Positions 5,590-12,286 of a DNA stretch of 15,813 nt are shown here, piece after piece (position 1 is the stretch's first letter; every line of letters starts with the position of its first letter). The DNA is from Pirellulales bacterium (GTDB taxonomy: Bacteria; Planctomycetota; Planctomycetia; Pirellulales; Thermoguttaceae). The notes beneath the pieces were generated by a model. The model worked only from the letters and a program-made list of their open reading frames with translations. It had not been told where the DNA came from and made no database searches. The stretch lies in contig DAOWNK010000043.1 of assembly GCA_030642635.1 (NCBI GenBank), forward strand, positions 1 through 15,813, written 5' to 3'. Both the position numbers and the translations under genes were made by a program.

Positions 5590-6714
5590 AACCTCCAACT
5601 CCACCTGATATTCAATCCGCTGCTGGCCGCGCAGCACGACGATGCTAACCTTATCGCCTGCATAGCGTCGGCCGAGTTGTTCCTTAACGTCGGCAGTGCG
5701 GGCGATTTTTTTGCCGTCGATCTCGACGATCCGGTCGCCCGGCTTCAATCCCGCCTTTGCAGCCGGAGAGTCTTTTCGGCAGGCGGTAATCACCGGCTCG
5801 CCGATCGACGGGTTCTTGCCCTTCAAGGCAATACCGATTACACCGCCGTGCAGGTCGCCCTTGCGGAACCGGGGGAGTGTCTTGAAGATGTGCTCGGCCG
5901 GCACGGCAAACGCAACGCCCGAATCGTACCACTTGTACCCGGCGAGGCGATTGGCCGAGTGTGGTGAAAGCGGCACGAGCACACCGAGCACCCGACCGCG
6001 AACGTCGATCAGCGGCCCGCCGTAGTTGTTTGGCGAGACGGCGGCATCGGTCTGAACTGCCTTACCCCAGATGCGATTTCTGGCACTGAGTATTCCGACC
6101 GACATGTTCGGCTGCTTGCTGTCAAATGCTCTACCCACGGCAATCGCCCACTGCCCGACCCGCATTTCGCCGGCCGGTACGATCTCGGGCACAGTCAGCG
6201 GACGGTCCGGCTCGATTTTCAACAGCACGATCATCCGGCTATGGTCGGTCGAGACCAACTCCGCCGGTTTGAGCACGCCGTCGGGCAGACGGACCAGGAT
6301 CGAGGCCGGGCGGTGCAAAAAACCGAACGCGCTGGAGACAATATATCCTTCCGGGTCGACGATAAGCCCGGTGGTCGGACCGGTCCCGAGCAGCACCTTG
6401 CCGACCCGCTCCAGGCCGCCGACCGTTTCGATCTGAACCACCGACGGTGCGACGCGCTCCACTGCCGCACGAAACGCCTCCTGTTCCAGCATTTCCAACT
6501 CGATCCGGTCGTCGGCCGAAACAATAGCGACGTATCCGATTAGCCAAACTAACAACAAAAGCGTTTGGAATGTTTTGCTAATTTCAAACAGGTATCCTTC
6601 ATAGCCGCAGGCGGAAGCCTGCGGATGATGGCCAAACTTGCACCGGAGGTCGTCCACAAGCTCCCGCCTGCGGCTATTATTTTTAATTACGGAATATTTT
6701 GTCGAAAAAGTCAT
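5527..6714 (-). CDS. HtrA-like protein with PDZ domain, all three catalytic residues lost (pseudoprotease)
   Basis: The 395-residue product has a trypsin-like domain at about residues 78-285 and a PDZ domain at 290-372 (SPAAKAGLKPGDRIVEIDGKKI). Compared with the intact neighbour at 7849-9597, the catalytic His is Phe130 (YIVSSAFGF), Asp is Met161 (DHSRMIVLLK) and Ser is Tyr231 (SPNNYGGPL). It should therefore be proteolytically inactive but may still bind peptides. A signal peptide or anchor lies at about 47-67. Residues 12-44 before it come from a palindromic repeat, and the last 20 or so residues (RDWGLGIRDW and onward) come from heptad repeats. The ATG at 6714, eight bases after the previous gene, is the only in-frame ATG before the hydrophobic segment, but a downstream CTG or TTG start cannot be excluded. 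It is the last gene of the cluster. Confidence 0.85.
   Translation of the reverse strand: MTFSTKYSVIKNNSRRRELVDDLRCKFGHHPQASACGYEGYLFEISKTFQTLLLLVWLIGYVAIVSADDRIELEMLEQEAFRAAVERVAPSVVQIETVGGLERVGKVLLGTGPTTGLIVDPEGYIVSSAFGFLHRPASILVRLPDGVLKPAELVSTDHSRMIVLLKIEPDRPLTVPEIVPAGEMRVGQWAIAVGRAFDSKQPNMSVGILSARNRIWGKAVQTDAAVSPNNYGGPLIDVRGRVLGVLVPLSPHSANRLAGYKWYDSGVAFAVPAEHIFKTLPRFRKGDLHGGVIGIALKGKNPSIGEPVITACRKDSPAAKAGLKPGDRIVEIDGKKIARTADVKEQLGRRYAGDKVSIVVLRGQQRIEYQVELEVRDWGLGIRDWNPVFHLDSNP
6601..6677. repeat. Palindromic repeat inside the 5' end of the HtrA-like gene
   Basis: ATAGCCGCAGGCGG at 6601-6614 is exactly complementary to 6664-6677. An inner copy, CCTGCGG, lies at 6618-6624. The whole 77-base block is translated within the N-terminus of the gene at 5527-6714, before its signal sequence. 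The end bases ATAGCCGC are shared with other palindromes in the window. Confidence 0.85.
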
Positions 6715-6722
6715 AGCGATTA

Positions 6723-7865
6723 TTATTCTTCACCATTGGCAGAATATTGCAAATCCAATTCGACCAGCTCCCCGCCGCGCAAGACGGTCAGCCGGATTCG
6801 ATCTTCAAAGTCGATGTATTCCATCTCCTCGTTCAACACCTTGCACGAGGTAATCAGCCGCCCGCCGACCAGCAGTATCAAATCGTCCGGTCGCAAACCG
6901 GCCCGGGCGGCGGGTGAACCGCTACGCAGGTGATCGACGTACGGAGGCGTCCGTTCCAGCACGTCGGGCACCAGCACGATGCCGAGCATTTCCAGCCGGA
7001 GTGAACGGGCGGGTTTTTGCTTCGGTTCGTCTTGCCGAGCGGCTACTAACCGGCCGGCGCGAATCGCCTCGACAGACTCGCGCAACTGCCCGATCGGCAA
7101 GGCGTAGTTGAGCCATGTATGGTTTAGCGCGTTGCGCAGCTCTTTGCCTATCATTCCGACGAGTTGGCCGGTGCGTGTAACCAGCGCCCCGCCGGCCGCG
7201 CCCGGGTTGTTGGTTGCCGCATCGAGCACGTAGACCGGGCCGCGATAGACGCTGTTGAACACGCCGCGCCTGGCCGCCAGTCCCGTCTTGACCGATACCA
7301 CACCGTGTTGCACGCTTGCCGGCTCGTTCCCGATGGCTATGCCGAACAGATTGCTAAGCGCCAGAATTCTTGTGCCGGCGTCCACCTCCACGGCTTCGCC
7401 CAGGTCGAAGTGCGGCAACTCTGCGGCGTCGATCTTCAGCACGGCCACATCGAGTCTCGGGTCGGCGCCGAGCAGCCTGGCCTCGAACCTCCGACCGTCG
7501 GCCAGCACGGCGGTGATTTGATCGGTGTCCAGCACGTAGCTGAACACTGTGAGTATGTGTCCGTCGGCGGATACGATCATGCCGCTTTGATACGGCTCCA
7601 GTCCTCGGAACCCGCCGGCGCCGTAGATTTTGACGACGTTCGGCTGAATCCGATCGAGCACCTCGGCCGTCGAGGCGCCGGCGGCCAGACTGTGGCTAGA
7701 ACAGGTATGTACCAGCAGTGCGAATAGAAAAAATTTAGCCGCCGTGCTTGCACGGCGAGCCGTGAGGCTTGTCCCCGCGCTTAGTTTGCGCCGGGATAAA
7801 CCCGGCGGCTTGCTGTCGACGCGCCGTGCAAGCACGGCGGCTAAATGATCAAAAAGTATTTGCAT
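6723..7865 (-). CDS. HtrA-like protein with PDZ domain, catalytic His and Ser lost (pseudoprotease)
   Basis: The 380-residue product has a signal-peptide-like core at about 44-62 (KFFLFALLVHTCSSHSLAAG), a trypsin-like fold at 66-275 and a PDZ domain at 292-372 (SPAARAGLRPDDLILLVGG). Aligned by motif with the intact neighbour, Asp is kept (Asp139 in DPRLDVAVLKID), but His is Ser109 (ILTVFSYV) and Ser is Ala224 (NNPGAAGGAL), so hydrolysis is not expected. Residues 8-43 are encoded by a 112-base inverted repeat, which leaves an odd basic leader before the signal core. The ATG at 7865 overlaps the end of the upstream protease by 17 bases. A GTG 30 bases later is an alternative. It follows the intact protease and precedes a second dead paralogue, so the three are probably co-transcribed. 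Confidence 0.85.
   Translation of the reverse strand: MQILFDHLAAVLARRVDSKPPGLSRRKLSAGTSLTARRASTAAKFFLFALLVHTCSSHSLAAGASTAEVLDRIQPNVVKIYGAGGFRGLEPYQSGMIVSADGHILTVFSYVLDTDQITAVLADGRRFEARLLGADPRLDVAVLKIDAAELPHFDLGEAVEVDAGTRILALSNLFGIAIGNEPASVQHGVVSVKTGLAARRGVFNSVYRGPVYVLDAATNNPGAAGGALVTRTGQLVGMIGKELRNALNHTWLNYALPIGQLRESVEAIRAGRLVAARQDEPKQKPARSLRLEMLGIVLVPDVLERTPPYVDHLRSGSPAARAGLRPDDLILLVGGRLITSCKVLNEEMEYIDFEDRIRLTVLRGGELVELDLQYSANGEE
7734..7845. repeat. 24-bp inverted repeat at the junction of two HtrA-type genes
   Basis: TTTAGCCGCCGTGCTTGCAC and four further bases (7734-7757) recur as an exact 24-bp reverse complement at 7822-7845. The 64-base interior contains further GC-rich short complementarity. 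On the minus strand it begins three bases after the TGA stop of the protease gene and ends at the signal-peptide core of the next gene. It is read in frame as that gene's leader. Confidence 0.9.
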
Positions 7866-9597
7866 CTATCTTAAACACTCCGTACAAATCGTCGCCGTGT
7901 CGGACCTCCATTCGCGACGGCAGCAGTCGCCCGTTGAGTTCTCGGTACTCGGTAAACAGCACCTCGCACGGGTCGGCGTCCTCTGTTGCAAACATCTCGA
8001 CCGCCAACAGCCGCCCGTCGGCCGGATCGAACAGGAAGCGGCATTCCACGCCGCCGTGCAGTCCAAGGAGCACGTCGGCGTTTTCTTTCCGCCCGACCAC
8101 GGGGAAGGCGCCCAGGTATGATACCTCGCCGAATTGTTCCGGCCCGAGCAGCGCCAGCCGGCGCCAGAGGTAAAGTGCCAGGAGCAGCCCGCCGCTTTGA
8201 GGCGGTTCGAGCGAGGCGCCCGATTCATCGCCGGCGGCCCACTGGAACTCGGCCGAGGGCAGTTCCAGCCGGGCGCCGGAGTCAGTCAACTCGAATCGGT
8301 AGGCGCCGCCGCCGCTTAGCTCACCGGCGAGTGTCCAGGCGCCGCCGCAGTCGGCTGTGTCGCTTTGCTCGGCCCACGCCTTCAATACTCGCTGCCGGTT
8401 AAGTTTGTTGAAGTAGTAATTGGCGTATCCGCGTTTTTGTTGAAAATGTTTTTTGACGATCTCCGGCATTGGTATTCTCGGTCGGACGAGTTTCGTCTTC
8501 TTCGGACCACCGCCCGGGAGCGGAATTTTCGGCAGCTTGAGCTTGGGTTTTTCGCCCGGCTTTGGGCTAGGCAAAAGACGCCCTTTGATCTTACTTAAAA
8601 GCTCTTCTGCTGTGTGAAGCCCTGCCAGACGCACCAGAACGTCGTGTCGCCGGCCGTCGCGGCGAAAGCTTAGCGGCACCCGCCAGCCCTTGGGAAAGAT
8701 GCCCAGGACGTTTTTCAAATCGTTCGGCGTCGAGATCGGCCGGCCGCCAAAACTGACAACCTCGTCGTCGTAGCGCAGGCCGCGGCGATACGCGTCGCAA
8801 TTCTCCAGGATATCGCCGACCACCACCCGGCCGTCTTCGTCCGGTGCTACGGTTGCCCCGAGCGTGGCATGGTCGACGATCCGCCCGCTGCGCAGGTGTC
8901 CCATGAAGTTTTTGATTTGGTTGATCGAGACGGCGTATGCCACGCCGACGTTCACCCGGCCGCGTTTTTCGAACGATGCACGTCCGTTAATGCCGATCAG
9001 CCGCCCCCGGGCGTCGAACAGCGGTCCGCCGGAGTTGCCCGGGTTGATCGACGCGTCGGTCTGGATGCAATCGGTGTATTCCAGCAGCGTTCCGGCCGGG
9101 TACTGGTATCGGTGCACCCCCGAGACGATCCCGTACGTGACGGTCGGCTGGAAGTCGGTCGCCAGCATAAAGGGGTTTCCCATGGCGAAGCACCAGTCGC
9201 CCGGTTGAACCAGATCGCTGTCGGCCGGTTCGGCACAAGGGAAGTCGTCGCGGCCGAACAGTTTAATCAGTGCGATGTCTCCGGCAGGGTCAATGCCGAC
9301 GATCACCGCGTCGTAAAGTTTTCCGTCGGCCATGCCGCACTTCATTGCGTTTCCGCAAGGTTTTACGACGTGGAAATTTGTAAGCGCGTATCCGTCCGCC
9401 GTGACGACCACTCCGGACCCACCGCCCTTGCCGCCGGGTGAAAAGACGGCCACCACGGCTTCTTTCGCCCGGTTCATAACGGCGACACGAGCAGCTTCGG
9501 CCTCAAGCACCGCTTGTATAATCGGCGGTTGTTCAGTCCGACCAAATGCCGTCGTGGCGATTCCCAGCAGTAACACAATAATAACCGCACGTTTCAT
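7849..9597 (-). CDS. HtrA-type trypsin-like serine protease (S1C) with PDZ and an extra C-terminal domain
   Basis: This is an exported protease, with a signal peptide at residues 1-19. The trypsin-like domain carries an intact triad: His76 (LTNFHVV), Asp107 (DPAGDIALIKL) and Ser189 (INPGNSGGPL). A PDZ domain lies at about 245-325 (ENCDAYRRGLRYDDEVVSFGG). A Pro/Lys-rich linker (340-378) then leads to roughly 200 residues, probably beta-rich, that I do not recognise. HtrA enzymes degrade or refold misfolded envelope proteins, and the PDZ usually gates activity. Total length is 582, well above the ~350-480 usual for HtrA, because of the C-terminal part. Its ATG overlaps the NPCBM gene's stop as ATGA, showing tight coupling. 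Two inactive paralogues follow it. The ATG at 9597 starts a clean signal peptide, so the start is secure. Confidence 0.93.
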   Translation of the reverse strand: MKRAVIIVLLLGIATTAFGRTEQPPIIQAVLEAEAARVAVMNRAKEAVVAVFSPGGKGGGSGVVVTADGYALTNFHVVKPCGNAMKCGMADGKLYDAVIVGIDPAGDIALIKLFGRDDFPCAEPADSDLVQPGDWCFAMGNPFMLATDFQPTVTYGIVSGVHRYQYPAGTLLEYTDCIQTDASINPGNSGGPLFDARGRLIGINGRASFEKRGRVNVGVAYAVSINQIKNFMGHLRSGRIVDHATLGATVAPDEDGRVVVGDILENCDAYRRGLRYDDEVVSFGGRPISTPNDLKNVLGIFPKGWRVPLSFRRDGRRHDVLVRLAGLHTAEELLSKIKGRLLPSPKPGEKPKLKLPKIPLPGGGPKKTKLVRPRIPMPEIVKKHFQQKRGYANYYFNKLNRQRVLKAWAEQSDTADCGGAWTLAGELSGGGAYRFELTDSGARLELPSAEFQWAAGDESGASLEPPQSGGLLLALYLWRRLALLGPEQFGEVSYLGAFPVVGRKENADVLLGLHGGVECRFLFDPADGRLLAVEMFATEDADPCEVLFTEYRELNGRLLPSRMEVRHGDDLYGVFKIDANTF

Positions 9598-10817
9598 TTA
9601 ATCACCCTCGCGTTGCACAGGTCAAGGTGATCGGCAACGTCGAGTTCCGAGGCGAAATCGACCAGCACGGTAATCCGCCGTACCCCGGCCACGTCGAGGT
9701 CTATCGGCACGGGCTGATCGGCGCCCGTCAGCACGATATCCAGCAGTACGCGCTCGTCTCCGCTTATGACCAGCCGTAGGTTGCCGTGCGGCCGGACGCC
9801 GTCGTCGATGCCGGCAATTGCCTTAAAGCGGCTGAAGCGGCCGGGCAGACGATAGACGACCTTCGTGCGGCTGTGCATCGCCAGGCCCTTTGAATACTGC
9901 ACGCCGCGGAGCCGCAACGGGGCCGACTCGAGATTCACGTCGTTTCTGATTGCAAAGAACCGATCGAGTAACGGCATGGCGCCGTTGGTGCCGAAAAACG
10001 GCACAAATTCCACCGACTGCGGCATCAGGTTGCTTAAGTAAATCACCTTGCCGCGCGAGAAGTCGATCTGCACGACCTGCGACAACTGACAAACAACGGC
10101 CGCGCCGCAAGGCGTGCTTAGACATATGTCTCCTTCGTCGGTAAGCTCAAGCGAGCGGACCGACCACCGCGAACCGGTCGCGTCGGTCAACTCACAGATC
10201 GGCTCGGGCAAGCTCTCGTCGGCCGAGCGACGGTATATCAGCCCGAAAACCTTCGGCCGCTTTATCGGCAGCACCTCGCCGTCAATCTCGAACCGGACGA
10301 CCTTGTCGGTAACATCGTGCAGGACGCCGCTGTGGTAATTCAAAACGTCGCCATTGCAGACCACCAACACGTCGGCGTCGAGTTGCATTGCAAGGATGCG
10401 CGACCATTGGTCGGCGAGTGTCGCGGCATGTGGTTGCACCCGGACGGCCGAGACGGTCGCCACCGGCAGATCGACGATGTGATTGTTCGGCAAGACAAGT
10501 GCGAACCGGTCGCCGTGGACGGTGTAATCGGCGGCGGCGACTGACGAGCCGTCGAGCAGTTCTACCCGAACGGCGGATACCTCGGGCCGCTCGGCCGGTT
10601 TTTCTACTGATGAGAGCTGTAGCAGTTTGTTCGTGTGTAACGACATCGGCCCGGCGGCGGTGTCGATGGTAACCCGGTAGCACGGCTGCCCGTCGTCCAA
10701 CTTAACAGGACTGATTTCCACGATCGGTCCGATGGTGGTCCGGCCGTCGAGGGTTTGTGCCTCAAACAGCGGCGCCGTGGCGGCCAGCAAAACGGCGGTT
10801 AGAAAATATGCGTTCAT
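9594..10817 (-). CDS. Secreted NPCBM/NEW2-domain protein
   Basis: The 407-residue product has a signal peptide at 1-20 (MNAYFLTAVLLAATAPLFEA). The central beta-rich part (about 25-300) has paired strands typical of small SH3-like or Sm-like repeats, for example YHSGVLHDVTDKVVRFEIDG, but is not recognised. Residues about 303-407 match the NPCBM fold: LRLRGVQYSKGLAMHSRTKV, then YRLPGRFSRFKAIAGIDD and a final strand with DHLDLCNARV. NPCBM domains are found with glycoside hydrolases and are thought to bind carbohydrate. No catalytic domain is seen here. The start ATG at 10817 is followed by a normal signal peptide. Its TGA overlaps the protease start, so the two proteins are made together, which suggests the protease acts on or near a glycan-bound or surface target (inference). 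Confidence 0.88.
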   Translation of the reverse strand: MNAYFLTAVLLAATAPLFEAQTLDGRTTIGPIVEISPVKLDDGQPCYRVTIDTAAGPMSLHTNKLLQLSSVEKPAERPEVSAVRVELLDGSSVAAADYTVHGDRFALVLPNNHIVDLPVATVSAVRVQPHAATLADQWSRILAMQLDADVLVVCNGDVLNYHSGVLHDVTDKVVRFEIDGEVLPIKRPKVFGLIYRRSADESLPEPICELTDATGSRWSVRSLELTDEGDICLSTPCGAAVVCQLSQVVQIDFSRGKVIYLSNLMPQSVEFVPFFGTNGAMPLLDRFFAIRNDVNLESAPLRLRGVQYSKGLAMHSRTKVVYRLPGRFSRFKAIAGIDDGVRPHGNLRLVISGDERVLLDIVLTGADQPVPIDLDVAGVRRITVLVDFASELDVADHLDLCNARVIK

Positions 10818-10823
10818 AGTGGT

Positions 10824-10864
10824 GTTATAAATCTTGAATTCCGTATAGTGTAATATTCACTATA
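10824..10864 (-). promoter_or_regulatory. Candidate promoter with overlapping palindrome for the NPCBM-HtrA unit
   Basis: On the minus strand TTACAC (10853-10848) and TATAAC (10829-10824) are 18 bases apart, in front of the ATG at 10817. An inverted repeat TATAGTG-taatatt-CACTATA (10844-10864) overlaps the -35 and could be an operator. The predicted start site would fall almost on the ATG, meaning a leaderless or very short leader. The evidence is only sequence resemblance. Confidence 0.35.
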
Positions 10865-10934
10865 TACCGTCCGAAGGCAAGGTGGCAATGAATTAACAGT
10901 CCCATCGTCGGGCAAGCCAGGCCGCTACACGTCT

Positions 10935-10987
10935 GCCCCCGCACGCAGTGTGGGGGCTTTTAACCACCTACCACCTACCGCCCACCG
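10935..10987. repeat. Composite element, copy D (hairpin plus one heptad arm)
   Basis: The hairpin GCCCCCGCAC-gca-GTGTGGGGGC (10935-10957) matches the reverse complement of the copy A hairpin in all but one base over about 27 bases. It is followed on the plus strand by TTTT and by CCACCTA-type 7-base units (10964-10987). The TAG stop of the next gene lies in these heptads. No complementary G-rich arm was found on the other side, so this is a half element. Confidence 0.8.
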
Positions 10988-12024
10988 TCTGTCGCCAGCC
11001 TACGAAAGTATTGCTCAATAACGTCGCGGTAGTGTGCGGGAAAATCCCGGCCGATCTGCTGCAACGTCTCTTCTCGCTGTTTCGGCGGCAGGTCGCCCCA
11101 GTCGGCTTCTCCCTGAAAACTCCGTCGGGTTACGTTTCCACGGCCCTTACCGCCGAGGATTCGGCTGTCCTGTGCCGGTTTGCCGGATTGGATATTCCCG
11201 CCGCTGTTGCACGAGCAATTGCTTTGTTCATCTTCGATTTTTTTTATCAATTTGTCGAGCGATGCAATCACGCCGTCTTCGATCTGCATAACCTTTTCGC
11301 CGGCACGTCCCAGATCGAGCCGACGTCGGATGTCGTCCATCCTGCGTGAGATGTGATCGAGCGTGTCGGCCTTGAGCATTTTCAGATCGTGCTGCACGAG
11401 TCGTGCGACGGCTACGTAGCGGCGCGGGCTGGACTCGGCGCCGGCAAGCAACCGCCGAAGCGCTGCCAGGCCCGACTCCTTGTCCAATAAGCGGTGATAG
11501 ACCACGCCCCGGTAAAACAGCAACATGGCCGGTGCGACCACCTCGTCGGGTTGCAACCCGGCAAGCTGCTCCAGCGATTCGTCGAACAACGACCGGTGCG
11601 CCAGCCAGCGACCGTAGAACAGCCGCATGTTGGCCGCCACCAGCGGCGGTGTTTTGTCGTCGATGAGCCAATCATGGTTTGGCAGCGTCGGCCGGCGCCT
11701 CGGTTTCGAGCATAGCTCAACCAGTGCAGCAGCGTGCTGATCGACCAGTGCAAACGTGCCGGCCAGGCACTCCAGCAACTCTGCGTCGGTCGGCGCCTCC
11801 GGAAGGTTCGACCAGAGTTCCTTCGCCGCCGCTCGGGCGGATTCGTCGGCGCCTTGGCTGTCGAGCCATGTAAATGCTTTTGCCCGAACGTCCTGGACCG
11901 ACGGCGGTTGCCATGGGGGCAACTCCTTCGACGGTGCATCCGTTACATCTGCAAAAACCGTCGTCGTCAAAAGACAAAACAATGTGACGACAACAATCGT
12001 ACGTACGGTTTTGGGATAGCTCAT
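10975..12024 (-). CDS. Secreted helical protein, conserved-hypothetical type
   Basis: The 349-residue product begins MSYPKTVRTIVVVTLFCLLTTTVFA, a clear signal peptide (cleavage near residue 25). The frame runs on upstream to 12102, but the additional residues are encoded by a pyrimidine-rich repeat, so the ATG at 12022-12024 is preferred. Residues 40-230 are Ala/Leu-rich helices resembling tetratricopeptide-like pairs (AANMRLFYGRWLAHRSLFDE, AMLLFYRGVVYHRLLDKE). Then come a charged helix, a short Cys/Ser/Gly-rich patch (NCSCNSGGN) and a C-terminal motif WGDLPPKQREE with FPAHYRDVIEQYFRRLA. From memory this tail is common in planctomycete proteins found near DUF4175-like, vWA and MoxR genes, but the function is unknown. 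It stops inside heptad repeats of element D. Confidence 0.82.
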   Translation of the reverse strand: MSYPKTVRTIVVVTLFCLLTTTVFADVTDAPSKELPPWQPPSVQDVRAKAFTWLDSQGADESARAAAKELWSNLPEAPTDAELLECLAGTFALVDQHAAALVELCSKPRRRPTLPNHDWLIDDKTPPLVAANMRLFYGRWLAHRSLFDESLEQLAGLQPDEVVAPAMLLFYRGVVYHRLLDKESGLAALRRLLAGAESSPRRYVAVARLVQHDLKMLKADTLDHISRRMDDIRRRLDLGRAGEKVMQIEDGVIASLDKLIKKIEDEQSNCSCNSGGNIQSGKPAQDSRILGGKGRGNVTRRSFQGEADWGDLPPKQREETLQQIGRDFPAHYRDVIEQYFRRLATDGGR

Positions 12025-12057
12025 TTGATAATTATTCAACAAAATGCAATTGATGTG

Positions 12058-12270
12058 TAAAAAGGAAAAAGGGAAAGGGGGAAAATGGAAAAGAAAAAGC
12101 AAAGGTCGCCGTACCGGCGACCGCTAAACAGGTTAATTCTCACGTTTAGCAGCCGCCGGTACGGCGGCTTGAGCACCATGTTGTGGAAAATCTTAACTGG
12201 CTGAGATATTACATGTTTTGTTTTCTTTTCCCCTTTTTCCTCCTTTTCCTTTTTCCCTCCCCATCTTCCC
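12058..12270. repeat. Nested element E with purine/pyrimidine arms
   Basis: A purine-rich left arm (12058-12103, units such as GGAAAAAGGGAAAGGGGGAA) faces a pyrimidine-rich right arm (about 12215-12270) of roughly complementary sequence. Inside, 12108-12129 and 12144-12165 are reverse complements in 20 of 22 bases around a 14-base loop, and the stem contains GCCGCCGGTAC. The element fills the gap between two minus-strand genes, starting 17 bases past the upstream gene's TGA. Confidence 0.8.
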
Positions 12271-12286
12271 TTATTACACATTGACT

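Noticed and set aside
5515..5593. CRISPR-like array in the heptad-rich segments
   Set aside because: Units are 7 bases long with no unique spacers, the arms are inverted rather than direct repeats, and no cas genes are present.
7164..7727. Plus-strand open frame of 187 codons opposite an HtrA-like gene
   Set aside because: It has no recognisable domain, signal or ribosome binding site, and the minus-strand frame carries the conserved protease and PDZ motifs.
5527..7865. The two HtrA-like genes as decaying pseudogenes
   Set aside because: Both frames are uninterrupted across protease and PDZ domains, and codon use matches the neighbours. Loss is confined to catalytic positions, which fits pseudoenzymes better than decay, though relatives are needed to confirm it.
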